Shown here one piece after another: positions 53,020-63,622 of a DNA stretch of 64,000 bases. Within the stretch, counting starts at the first letter, position 1, and every line of letters starts with the position of its first letter. Where the stretch lies: contig JAJEKV010000003.1 of the NCBI GenBank assembly GCA_021234155.1, positions 30,985,166 through 31,049,165 on the forward strand, read 5' to 3'. Both the position numbers and the translations under genes were made by a program. Source of the DNA: Isoetes taiwanensis (lineage: Eukaryota > Streptophyta > Lycopodiopsida > Isoetales > Isoetaceae). Below the pieces are notes generated by a model. That model worked only from the letters and a program-made list of their open reading frames with translations. It was not told where the DNA came from and did not search any database.

Positions 53020-53310
53020 TGGGGGCTTCTATGGTTGATTTGGAAAAGACGGAGAGCGAAGGTCTTTCACAATGCAGTGCTTAGCCCTTTTCGGTTGGTT
53101 CCGATCTTGAGGCATAAGTTGTGGCAGGCTTACCAAGTCTCAAGCTTGTCTGGCACAGTTAAGCGGGAAATTTGGTCGACATTCCTACAAATTGTGAATC
53201 ATGATGGGCACTCCATTTCTTAGCACCACACTTATCATTGTACTTGATCGCATTCTAGTGGTTTAATATATTCCTATATTCTTCAAAAAAAAAAAAAAAA
53301 AAAAAAAAAA
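53020..53310 (+). mobile_element. Short 5'-truncated LINE with target duplication
   Basis: Encodes the last residues of a zf-RVT LINE ORF (LLWLIWKRRRAKVFHN) and ends in 26 As. It is flanked by AACTATGAA at 53011-53019 and 53309-53317 (the first two As overlap the tail). It is about 290 bp long. Confidence 0.8.
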
Positions 53311-53541
53311 CTATGAACTCCATGTAGAATTAACTAAAAAATAAACAACAATCAAAATTTAACTAATTTTTGTCTAAAAAAACCAAAAAAAAAAAAGAAG
53401 AAACAACAACAACAACAACGACGATGACGACAAAAACAAAAAAATAGGAACAAGTTGCAAGGTATGGCGGAGGAGAGTTACCTTTCGCGACATGAATTTT
53501 GAAAAAACGTCATCATGTACATAAAAAAAAAATTCGCGTAT

Positions 53542-53604
53542 GCGGTTTGCACTATTTCGTGTAGGCAAAAAGTTTTTTGGATATGCGAATAGTGCAAACT
53601 CCGC
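53542..53604. repeat. Imperfect inverted repeat
   Basis: GCGGTTTGCACTATTTCG (53542-53559) pairs with CGAATAGTGCAAACTCCGC (53586-53604), with a 26-base loop. Confidence 0.65.
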
Positions 53605-53993
53605 ACCCAAATATTTTTTTTTGTCATTGCACAGTTTCGGCAACGCTTTCCGTAATCAAAACACATTAAAAGGCGTATGCGAGACTACTTGCACTATGCA
53701 TTCCTCCTATGCCTTCATCATATGTGCAAAAACAAAATCAAAATCCGCTTTGCATACACAGTCTGTTCTATGATGTGTTCTATGATGCGTATGCAAAACA
53801 ATCTTCGTGTACAAGTTTTTGTTCATTTTTTGTACGTGAAGTTGAGTTTAGAAAACGTGACGCAATTTAGTTTATTTTGTATATGCGTACGCAATTTAGA
53901 AGGTTTCACGCATGCGAAATTTTGTTCAGGCCGGCAAGAGAAAAATACATTCTAATATAAAATTACATATTTTTCAACTTTATACGTCAGGAA

Positions 53994-54105
53994 CTTAGAT
54001 TTCATATGTATGAAACATATTTTTGGTTCAACCTAAATGCATGTGCTTACTTAGATTTCATATGTATGAAACATATTTTTGGTTCAACCTAAATGCACAT
54101 GCTTT
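53994..54105 (+). repeat. Tandem duplication, 2 x 56 bp
   Basis: CTTAGATTTCATATGTATGA begins at 53994 and again at 54050; the units are nearly identical. Each contains the palindrome CATATGTATG. Confidence 0.85.
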
Positions 54106-55174
54106 TGTAGATGCCAGTGATACTAGCATCTTATATCATGGAGTTTTTTGCCCAAAGGGTTCGATCCAATACAATGATGCCATACTTTGCACATATTCAT
54201 CAATAAGCTTATTACTGTTAAAGGTTTTCCTTCAAAAACCCCTTCGGTGCAGGGATCCTTAAATCCTGTACAGTAATATGGGCTTACTATGCTCTTTCTA
54301 TATTAGGCTATTTGGCCTTCGTGGACAATAATTACCAATTCAATTTATGTCACTCCGATACGGTTCTTTAACTTTGATGCCACCACTCACATTGGTTACT
54401 TTTTTTCTAGATTTTTGGCTTTGCTAATTTATAGTACTTTGAATGGTTGAAATGCCATGCTGAGATGTTCATCATATGCATGATATAATCCTTAGTATCT
54501 TCTATTTCTACCTATACTAAGAGAATTGAATTGAATTCAATTTATCTTTATAGTCCATAGAGACCAAAAGCTCTATGGGACTCTATACAATTCATTTTCT
54601 TTTTCTTTTTTTTTTTTTGGAAAGAATCTTGATTAAATATACCCGGTCTGGCTTGATAGGAAGCACTAACGAGGTAGGGAAGAGCATGGAGAATGATTCA
54701 AGAAAGGGATGTGGAGGCAAACAAAACTAATATTCTTCGAAAGAGTAAAACTTGGAATGAGCAAGAGACTTGTACATGAATGGAATTTGTAATAGACAAG
54801 GCGAGACCATTAAGGTTTTGAGCACTTGCAAGCGCCCCATGGCATTTGACACAGGTTTATTCCACATATATTGGCACGATGAATGGCGGCAAGATCTATA
54901 GATATTTTGGTCTTGCATGTGCATCTAGTCCTTGTAGCCTCCTTTTTCTTCTTCCTCGCATGCAGTTTATTTTTCTTCCATCTAGCAATGTGAGCCTGAT
55001 AGATAGATAAATAGTACTTTTTAGGTCATACCATGTGCGGCACCACAACAATTGTGGCGATGTGTGCAGAGGTTTCTACCTTTCTCTTTCTCCAGATAAT
55101 TTTACATTTAATATCAAACAAGGTAGCCTATATTTCTCAATATAAAGCACACACATGCCATCGCGGTAAATGTC

Positions 55175-55325
55175 GGACGTGGTCATGTTATAGCCAGCCT
55201 TAAATGGCAAAAAATCCACTAAGTCCACAAAAACGCCGTGTAATTTTTTTTTGGCATGGCTATAACATGTCAAAGACACGGATATACCACGGATATACCC
55301 GTGGCTATAACATGTCGGCGTCCGA
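55175..55325. repeat. Inverted/direct repeats around GGCTATAACATGTC
   Basis: GACATGTTATAGCC-type sequence occurs inverted at about 55183-55195 and direct at 55258-55271 and 55302-55316. They may be remnants of a small foldback element, just outside the Mutator-like element. Confidence 0.45.
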
Positions 55326-55395
55326 TATATATACGACGCTCCACACACATGAGGTTGTTTGTCTCAATGCTTCGGTAAGATTTTCTCCATTCCAA

Positions 55396-55404
55396 TAGTT
55401 GCAT
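55396..55404. repeat. 9-bp target site duplication (left)
   Basis: TAGTTGCAT, identical to 62433-62441. Nine bases is typical for Mutator-like elements. Confidence 0.9.
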
Positions 55405-56060
55405 GGCTCAGGATAGTCTTACCCTGGTTTCGGGGATCCCAGAGGTAAAAAACCGCCCTCCCAGGTCTTGCTTGAGCTCGGCGAATGGATTTGAGACCCC
55501 GTTTATGCGGCCGTGAGGGGTCTGCATAAACCTGAGCGTCCGCCACGCGACACATCCGGAGCGCCCGCGGTGTTCCCGCCTCGCATATCAACGCCGATCC
55601 GCGGGCCCGAATTGCCGACGCCGATCCTTTCCGGGGATCACCAAGCCCCTGGCCGATAACCGCGCCCCGATATCAGCCGTGGGTGTGATCCCCTCCTCCG
55701 GGATCGTTATCGCGTGGCGGATATCGACCACCGATATCGCCACGATCCGGCCTGGGATCACCACCATGGCGACTTCGGGCGGCGCCGGACGTGGAAATCC
55801 CGACCTCGGGATCACACACACCGCCGGACGTATTCCTTCCTCCCGGGGATCACCCACCGAAGGCCGAGATAACGGCGGATCGATCGGCCGCGTTATCCTC
55901 AAGGGATCAAGCCTCGCCGATAATGGGGCGATATCGGCGATCCGATATCCACCGCCCTCGATTATCACCGCCTCGGGCCGGGATCACCACCTCCGGTCGT
56001 GATTCCTTCCTCCGGGATCCCCACGTACGATTTGCATGAAAATCGACGGTGGCCAGCGGG
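55405..56060. repeat. Left terminal inverted repeat, GATC-rich
   Basis: Pairs with 61640-62432. The outer 45 bp are nearly perfect, and the rest is collinear with gaps. It is built of variants of CTCCGGGATCACC and GATATCG. It is very GC-rich against AT-rich flanks, and frames open on both strands here reflect composition, not genes. Confidence 0.85.
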
Positions 56061-56706
56061 CGTGGAATGATCGTGCGGCCAGTTTTGAACATGTCAGCCC
56101 ATGCACGGACCAACCATCCCGATCTCGACACCTGGGACGTCAGAAACCACCCTCCGGGATCGCACATTTGTCTTCCGAATTTCAAGTACGGCTGATATGC
56201 ACGTGACGGATGTTGAAGCGCCCCCTTGCGCCTATGGACGTTTGGGGGTCGGAGGAGAAGATAGCACGTGTATTTATCCGCTTAAGATCATTTTAGGAGG
56301 TAAAAACGATATCCGAAGTTCCCTTTTTCGCCATTCCCAACGTGGCTTTAAATACATGTGGAGTCACCCCCTAATGGCATTTTCGACCATAGCAACCTAC
56401 ACTGGTTTCCAGAAGAGCACCAAGTTCCTTCTGTACAGGGAGGTGGAGAAATGCTTGTGTGGACCTGCTACCTCCCAACAAACGGGTTGAAGACTTCATT
56501 CTTGGAGAGCAAAGAAATTGTGTGGCACCGCAGCCTTCTACTTAAGGAGTTCCAATCGAGAGGGTGCTAAAGAGGCCAACCAGGGGGATTCTTATTTGAC
56601 TATGAAAAGGTATGTATTTAAAAAACCCTATCCTCTAGTTTACTGTTGTTGTTGTTGTTGTTTATGTAGTAGAAAACATTGTAGCAGAAGTATATTTAAT
56701 TCTTAG

Positions 56707-58319
56707 ATGTACATGCACTACTTTCATGCACTAATTTTGAACACTCAAAATAGGTATCGGTGCACATATGGTCCCCGTGACAAGACTTTGAACACTCACG
56801 TGGTTGCCGATGGACCACGCCAACCCCGCACACGCAGAAAAGAGTTGAGAGGGGTGAGAGTGTGCGTAGGGGCTGCCAATGCCATTTTACCATTAGGCAA
56901 CTCTACCTTCTCCCAGAATGCTCTCAAGTTACTTATTATGGGTTTGAGCATAGAAATCTCCAAGGTGAGCCTTGCCATGGTAAATTTGTTGACGAGAGAA
57001 AGGTATCGATTCAAGCTAGCACCGTGGATCTCACAGGAATTGAGGGAATGGGTTAGAGAAAAGCTCGCGGCATTGGCACACCCCACCTAAGTCTTATGAA
57101 CATGCACGAGGAGAGGTGGAGATTTAAAGTAGATGTGCATGGCAAGGATAGTTTGTGTAGGGATGACATGCTGAAGATTCGGGATGTTTACAACATTGAG
57201 AAGAGTGTTGTTAGAAACACTTGGAAGCTACATGAAGACCTTCCCACTAGCATCAACATGTGGGTGCAACAACATCTAGAGTCCAGGTGTTCTTGTATGA
57301 GCATGGTGACACGTTCCAATTGGGAGTGATGACTCCAATCCAAAGAGAGGCAATGCTGAAATTTGGAAAGAATAGGGCCATTTGCATGGATGCAACCTTC
57401 AAAACTAATGACAAGAGGTACACTCTAAGAGTTCATTTCCATTCTAGTTCTCTTTTCCATAGTCACTTTAAAATGGCTAGCAGTTGGTTTCAATCATGCA
57501 ATGACATCTATTGGTTTAAAATTCAAGATGCAATGACAGCTATTGGTTTCAATTATGCAGGTACTATCTTTTTACACTCATTGCCTTCGATGACCATTGC
57601 AATGGCATGCCATTGGCATATGTCATAACCAATTCTCAAAAAAGTAGGGCTATAACTAAGTGGTTGAAAGCACTAAAGGATTCATTATGCCGGGATGATC
57701 CCGGATCGGCACCCTTCTTGCATCATAACCGACGATGCCGATTGTGAAATCAATGCGGTAAAAATGTAAGTGATGCCCGGCAATTTTCCCCAAGTTATAC
57801 TTTCTTGCATACTTTCTAACACTAACACTTGTAGGTTTTCCCAAACGCGTGCTCGTGCAAATATGCATTTGGCATGTGAGAAGAGCCCGGATTAAGTGGT
57901 TAAGCAAAATGTAAGGAGTAAGGTGCATAGAAATGAAATGTTCAAGGAGCTAGGGAATATAATGTACAAGACAGAGGGTCCTATAGGGGACAATGAGTAT
58001 GGTCATGAGTACGGAGGGGAAGTCAAGTTAGGAAAGAGGCTATCAAGAGATTGGAAGAGTTGGTGAGGAAGTATCCTCAATACCCTAAATTGTCGGCCTA
58101 CATGAGTAAGGAGTGGACTAAGAACATCTGTGAATGGGTATTGGCTACAAGAATGTACATGCACTCCAATCAAGAGACCAATGCTGCCATAGAGGCATGG
58201 CATGCCGCCCTGTTAAGTTGCTTCTAGGCATATGTAAACGCACTTCGAGGGTGAGAATTGACTGGTTGCTCTACATTCTCACTAACAATGTGGAGACACA
58301 CATGGCTTATATGAGGTAA
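56707..58319 (+). pseudogene. MULE (DDE) transposase, decayed
   Basis: Pieces in order: 56707-57090 (DNA-binding-like start; WVREKLAALAHP), 57096-57329 (MLKIRDVYNIEKSVVRNTWK), then the DDE region from 57260: FQLGVMTPIQREAML and ICMDATFKTN (first Asp), FDDHCNGMPLAYVITNSQKS (57590), TDDADCEINAV (second Asp, 57728) and CIWHVRRA (57865, in another frame), then RIDWLLYILTNNVETHMAYM. The frames are broken several times, and some gaps may be introns. It is not functional as read. Confidence 0.75.
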
Positions 58320-59186
58320 CATTTACATATCACTATTTACCTTGCAAATTTACCTTGCAAATGGTTGATATATAGCTATGTTCTAGGTCTATGAAGGAAC
58401 ATGGATTTGTAGTGAACACCTCACAGGAACAAATAGTAGAGTGCGCAATTAGAGGGCCGGAGAATTGCCGACAAACAAGTCACAATTACCAACCTCGAGG
58501 AGGGTACAATGAGTGCAAACCGATTCAGCCATCCGGTGATCGGGAGATGGGGATCACTTTGGTGATCCGGAGCACACAAGGATGGGCATGTTGTGAGCCT
58601 TTTTTTCCTTGGGGAGCCAAGGGGTAATTTATGGCCCTCCGGGATCACCAAAATTGTTTTTTTTTTGCAAATGCTTGTCTTTTCCATTGGTTGTATTTGC
58701 CTCCCTCGGGATCCCTGAGGTGTTCAAACGGGATCCCGAGCTATTCAAGTTTGGGGATCCCAGAGGTGTTCAAATTCCCAAACATTTGTGGCCAACATCC
58801 GTTATGAATTGAGGGATGCAGATTGACAGATTCAGAGTAAACCCCGATAAGGAAAAACAAAAGCTATTTCCCACATCAATTAACCATTCGTAAATCGGCC
58901 ATATTTTACAATCATAGCAAAAAAATTTACATTGTTGAACAAGGATCAAAAGTTTTTTTCTGTTATGGACCATTCAGCATCAAACGGGTCACGGGCCGAT
59001 CGAATTGGTTGCTACCCTCGGGCAAGTAGAAGGTTGATTTTCCTGCTTTTAGGCAGTCACTTAACTTCGCAAAGATGACCTTGAAGCTTGTCCTCAAATT
59101 GTCCATCTCTTCTTTGGCAAACCAGTCCCTGTGGATCACCATCTGTACACAGTAGATTATAAATGGACACTAAATAAATTTGCTGA
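58320..59186 (+). other. Internal MULE spacer with GATCCC repeats
   Basis: A short coding-like tail (58391-58520) is followed by repeats of GGGATCCC(T/G)GAG and GAGGTGTTCAAA near 58709-58775, echoing the terminal repeats. No further gene. Confidence 0.5.
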
Positions 59187-60171
59187 TCAAGAAAGACAGA
59201 AGTTAAGACATAGACAACTCACATCTATATCCTTCATGTAGATTTCTTTGATGAATTTCTGCACACAACCAATAACATAGATGCCACAATCCTGGTTGTT
59301 GTGCTGCTGTGGAGCTTCCATCAAGATTACTGGTGCATTATGCAGTGCTGATTCCTCGTGCCTCCACCTCTTAAATACATCACTTAAAAACCTGCAATTC
59401 AAGGCATTAGAAGATAGGCTATGAATGAATAGTTACCAAATTTTGCACTCACAAAGTGATGAACCCGCGTGTTGGAGCATGGAGGGATCAAAGGAATCGG
59501 TGCAATATGCAAGGGCAAGGCTTCTTCAATTTTCGGCATGCCAAAGGATCAGCCACCAAAATGAAGAGGCTCCAGCCAACCAACGATAGGACAAGCTGTC
59601 ATCAATTCAAACCAGAACTAAAAAGGCAATAAAAAATCCACTTCCCAAACCCAATTTACCTGGCATTGACCGGTATGTAGTAGAACTGTGCATACTGGAT
59701 TTTCCACACGGCCTTGCCAAAGGGGGATCCCGGAATTAGCTTGACGAACTGCTCGTAGGCACCACAGAGGCCTGGTTTTGTGCCATTTAGAAACAGGCCA
59801 AAAGCAGCAGGGTGGAGGAAGACATGATGACAGCGTTTTTGGTGAGGAATTGAGTGTGCAAGAACCGCTAAAGCTCAACTTAGCATACCATGCAAGAAAT
59901 AAAAACAAAGACAACACACATACAGTAAATAGGCTCCTAGGCAGTCGGCATCGATCTCTGAATCTTCAATACCGAGGTCACCTGGAATAGTCGAGAATTT
60001 TCGTGCCTCTGTCTCTGAGATGTGGAATTCAACATCGGATGATTTGCTGCCCACCTTCAACAGAGGACTTTGAACCACAATTGGATAATCCAGAGAAAAT
60101 CTAAACTGCCAAAGCTCCTTTCTAATCCCTCTGTCATATAATTTTAGAGATTCAAAGAAGTGGGGGTCCAA
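59187..60171 (-). pseudogene. Ulp1-like (C48) protease region of the MULE
   Basis: Read on the - strand in several frames or exons: 60171-59930 (LDYPIVVQSPLLKVGSK), then VWKIQYAQFYYIPVNAR near 59690, then a catalytic-Cys block QQHNNQDCGIYVIGCVQKF at about 59310-59260. The QXXNXXDCG pattern is the hallmark of SUMO/NEDD8 proteases of the Ulp1 family. Intron borders could not be fixed, so it may be an intact spliced gene rather than broken. The His and Asp of the triad were not located with certainty. Confidence 0.65.
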
Positions 60172-60192
60172 AGATATACAAATACCACATTT

Positions 60193-60486
60193 TTATCTTG
60201 CTCTGGGCCGGGGAGCCAATTCATCTCGCATTTCGTGCTCCTCCTCCTCCCTCGATTCTTCATGCACAATATGGTTTGGAGCCATCAAATCTGCATCCCT
60301 CCGGGCCTGCACAAAAGTCCGCTTCCTTGGGGTCACCTGTAGACTTGGGCTATTCGAATTTGGGGTTTTGGGAGGAGGTGAATTAAAATCAAGCGTATGC
60401 GCAGCTTCAAACTCCGCACTCACATCGTCTTCGTCCAACTGGTGCTGTTCATAGCTCAAATCACCAAACAAATCCTTCTCATCCAA
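60193..60486 (-). CDS. Acidic/basic linker ORF of the MULE cargo gene
   Basis: 97 codons (MDEKDLFGDL...), acidic at the start, then Pro/Ser and Arg-rich. It lies between the zinc-finger ORF and the protease part on the same strand and is probably an exon of the same gene. Confidence 0.45.
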   Translation of the reverse strand: MDEKDLFGDLSYEQHQLDEDDVSAEFEAAHTLDFNSPPPKTPNSNSPSLQVTPRKRTFVQARRDADLMAPNHIVHEESREEEEHEMRDELAPRPRAR

Positions 60487-60581
60487 ATTGCCATGCTTGC
60501 CCCTAATCCTTTCCTTGATTTCCCTTATCCGCTCTACCGCGCATTTCTAGTTCGTGGCCTCCTTTTCCTCGACTCGCGGGT

Positions 60582-61538
60582 TTATAAACTCGCTCTGGCC
60601 GTTGTGTCATCAAAAAGGCCGAGGGCGATTTGCTCATCCGCCATACGCCTGGCCGCTGCCCTTGCCCTCTGAAGTTTTCGTCTCAGATTGTGGCTAAATT
60701 TGAAGTCGGGATCAAGAGATCTCTCCACACTTATCTTCCCATAATCTCTAACCCTCACCTCAGCCTTGTTCTTCGGAATTCGACCCCTCGGGGCATCTGG
60801 AAGCCTGTAATTTTGCCATAATTGATGCACCCTGAACCTATGATTCTCCAGTTCGATCTTCCTGCTGTAGGATTTGCTGCAGTCACCGACCTGGCAACGC
60901 CATTTTCGACTGACCTGATCATACCTGTAGTCCTTCAAAATTTCTTCAGTGGTCAGTTCCTCCCTTGGATTGACGTTAAAACATTCAATATTACTTTTCG
61001 GGGCCTCATCCCCCTCATCTGCATTTTTAGCATTCTTTAGATCATCTGCTTTTTCGTGGCATTGGCCATCAACTGAAGCCTCGTCCCTGGCAGCAGGGGT
61101 ATTCTTCTGTGGTGAAGCGCCCTTAGCTCTTGCTTCTGCCCTTAATCTCTTCTTGTTCGGGGATTGAACCTCTTGGTCGGATTCAATCTGAGCAATATCT
61201 TTGAGGCAGTCGGGCAATGGCCAAGCCGAGTTTCCTTCCATTTCCCCATTCCAGTTCTCGTTAATGGAGGTATTTAGGCTGATTTCGAAGTTAATCGACT
61301 CCTCCATCATCTGTAAAATAACATAACCGGTTAGAATAAGACTAAAATAGACTTTAACAACGGATCTGTCCATGGCGCTTACCTTTAAATACTCGGCAGA
61401 TGCAACAAGCAAATGGACACACCTCGATTCTAAGGAATTCGGGCCCTTTTCCAATCGGGCCCTTTCGATTCGGGTCGGAAAGGGCAATCGTTCTTGGCGC
61501 CGTAGTTCGGACATAGCCATCGCATCCATGGCCTGCAT
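60582..61538 (-). CDS. C2H2 zinc-finger ORF of the MULE cargo gene
   Basis: Starts at the ATG at 61538 (MQAMDAMAM). A 72-bp intron 61311-61382 (GTAAGC...TTTTACAG) is likely; it is a multiple of three and open, so splicing changes the protein by 24 residues. The C-terminal half has a C2H2 finger CQVGDCSKSYSRKIELENHRFRVH and basic segments. It is followed on the same strand by the linker and Ulp1 region, so it may form one fusion gene. It probably acts in the nucleus, in DNA or chromatin recognition. Confidence 0.6.
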   Translation of the reverse strand: MQAMDAMAMSELRRQERLPFPTRIERARLEKGPNSLESRCVHLLVASAEYLKVSAMDRSVVKVYFSLILTGYVILQMMEESINFEISLNTSINENWNGEMEGNSAWPLPDCLKDIAQIESDQEVQSPNKKRLRAEARAKGASPQKNTPAARDEASVDGQCHEKADDLKNAKNADEGDEAPKSNIECFNVNPREELTTEEILKDYRYDQVSRKWRCQVGDCSKSYSRKIELENHRFRVHQLWQNYRLPDAPRGRIPKNKAEVRVRDYGKISVERSLDPDFKFSHNLRRKLQRARAAARRMADEQIALGLFDDTTARASL

Positions 61539-61639
61539 TAATTCCCTTCTCCTGAATCCCCCACCGCACACGGGCGACTCGCAATTGGACCCGCATTTAA
61601 TAATCGGGCGGTTTTCCCGCCTCCGTTACACCATTAGTG

Positions 61640-62432
61640 GATGGCGTGACGACAATCGCCACCCTAGATTTTCATGCATTAATTCAAACCAATGGCATCG
61701 GGATTGAAGCCATCGGATCGCCGCCCCCCGGGATAACGCGGCCAAGGCGTTGGTGATCCGGAGGAGGTTTTCACCGAAGGACTTTCCCTGGGGATCCCGA
61801 GGTCGGAATAAGCTGGGCGATAACGAGCATCCGATATCGCCGATGGCGATCCCTGGGTGAGGAGGGGATCATCACCGCAGGGGGGTGATTCCGAGGGATC
61901 CCGAGGAAGTAATCACGCCGGGTGGACGGTGATCCCGGAGGAGGGATTCACCACGCTGATATCTGGGTGATTATCGGCCAGAGTCCTTTCCTCGATCCCG
62001 AGGGCGATCTTCCGGGGTCCTCGGCGCCGGGCCGAGTCGGGTTATGGTGGTGATCCCGAGGTCGGATCGTGGCGATATCGGGTGGCCGAGCATCCGCCAC
62101 GCCGATGGCGATCCCGGAGGAGGGGATCACACCCACTATTGATATTCGGGCGGGTTATCGGCCGTGGTTTGCAGGATCCCGAGGGCTTGGATCAGCGCCG
62201 CGGATCCCCGAGGGCGGATCAGCGCTGGTGATACCGGAGGTGGGGAACACCACGGACGGCCCGGATGTGTCGCGTGGCCGGACGGCCCAGATTTATGCAG
62301 GACCCCTCACGTGTGTCAGTACGGCGAAACGGGGGGTCCTGAAACGGATTCCGTCGAACCCTGGCGGTGATACCGGAGGACAGTTTTTTTACCTCCGGGA
62401 TCCCCGAAACCAGGGTAAGACTATCCAGAGCC
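61640..62432. repeat. Right terminal inverted repeat, GATC-rich
   Basis: Reverse complement of the left repeat, longer by internal duplication of GATCCCGAGG-type units. The outer end is CCTGGATAGTC-like, preceded by GGTTTCGGGGATCCC. Confidence 0.85.
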
Positions 62433-62441
62433 TAGTTGCAT
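62433..62441. repeat. 9-bp target site duplication (right)
   Basis: TAGTTGCAT, matching 55396-55404. Confidence 0.9.
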
Positions 62442-62481
62442 AGCCCTATCCCATTGGATACGCAAAAGGCTGATCATTCGA

Positions 62482-62487
62482 CACGTG
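62482..62487 (+). promoter_or_regulatory. G-box upstream of the thioredoxin gene
   Basis: CACGTG in GACACGTGGAC, 457 bp before the start codon and only 50 bp inside the MULE right border. G-boxes commonly drive light-regulated plastid-protein genes. Confidence 0.45.
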
Positions 62488-62943
62488 GACAGCTGAATTC
62501 TGTACGCGTAAAACGTGCAAGGTCCAGAATTCCAAGCCGGAACGCTATCCTCACCTTCCACTGCTCTGTCCAGAGGGCCGCTTCATTTTGCTGCCCTCTG
62601 CATCCAGCCAAGTACCTTCTGAGCAGGTTTTCATTCGTCTCTGTTGTTCGTATATCCCGGTTCTGAATTTCTTTTTCAATTCTATTTTAGTTCTCGAATA
62701 TAGGGCTTTTGACTTCTGAAGTTCCTGATACTTCAGAAGCCATTTTTGACCTGGAAACTTGTTTCTGTAATTTGAAGAAATGAGATGGGAATCCCTACCC
62801 TATGACATCTTCAACCAATCAATCCAGTTGGATTTATGTAGAGGACACAAGGAGTGGGTTTCCTTTGTAGTCCCTGTTCCTTCATTCTTTGCCAACAAGG
62901 TTCCAATTTTGTAGTGAAAAAATATCCGGATCATTTAGTCTCT

Positions 62944-63622
62944 ATGGCATTGGTTTTTCAATCTCACACACTAGGACAAGGAGGTTATTGTTGTTACACC
63001 CCGTGTTTCCCCTATTCAGCATCAGGGGCGGCTTGTGCTCCAGGTTTTGTTGTGAGATGTGTTGCCACCTTTAGACCAGGATCAATTTTGAACATATCGC
63101 CTTCACTATTGAGTAGACCTTTCCTGGGAGGAGCAGGACAAAAATGGCTCATTAGACACAGCAGACCACATTTACAGAAGCAGCTCCATAAATTAACTGT
63201 GAGTTTCTAATTTTAGCATTAAGGCCCCTGGAGGTTAACTAAGCACAGAGTGCCTTTGAATAGTTGTATTAGTATGAAGATCTGGTATAAGATGCTATTG
63301 CCAAGGAAATAATAAAGAAAGCTTTTATTCATTGGGATAGTAGGTGGATATGCAACTTCCGTCAAAAGATCTATATGAGTTAGATGGACATCTCGGTTGA
63401 ATAAACATGATGCATCTCACAGAACCTAATTTTTTACAGGTTACTGATGCAGCTGGACCAAAAGATGGTGTAAAATGGTGGGAGAAAGAAGGTGCACCTA
63501 ATATGTATGACATTCATACAACACAGGACTTTGTTGATCAACTTGCAAATGCCGGTGACAAGTTAGTTGTTGCAGAATTTTATGCAACATGGTGTGGATC
63601 TTGTAGGGCCCTTTATCCCAAG
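62944..63622 (+). CDS. Atypical Cys/His-rich thioredoxin (ACHT-like), 5' part
   Basis: Exon 1 is 62944-63198 (donor GTGAGT). Exon 2 is 63440-63622 (acceptor TTTTTTACAG, donor GTATGA). The first 85 residues look like a chloroplast transit peptide (few acids, Ser/Arg/Gly-rich). Exon 2 has the ACHT signature WWEKEGAPNM, then AGDKLVVAEFYATWCGSC with the CGSC redox site, then RALYPK. ACHT proteins are thylakoid-associated and pass oxidising signals from 2-Cys peroxiredoxin. The remaining exons lie beyond the window. The start is the first ATG in frame; a further non-ATG extension exists upstream. Confidence 0.85.

Larger units (their letters stand above)
53311..55404. other. Unassigned AT-rich DNA with small repeats
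   Basis: I see no gene. It has an AAC/ACG-type microsatellite (53400-53430). T-run sequences near 54608 could mark another antisense retro-tail. Confidence 0.45.
55405..62432. mobile_element. Complete Mutator-like element with ULP protease cargo
   Basis: 7028 bp, with termini GGCTC(A/T)GGATAG...CTATCCAGAGCC, long inverted repeats and a 9-bp target duplication. The + strand carries a decayed MULE transposase; the - strand carries a C2H2 zinc-finger ORF and a C48 (Ulp1) protease region. MULEs carrying ULP-like genes (Kaonashi type) are known from angiosperms; this one resembles them in content. Confidence 0.88.

Noticed and set aside
55588-56185. Overlapping long frames on both strands
   Set aside because: They lie in the GC-rich, GATC-repeated MULE terminus; openness follows from composition.
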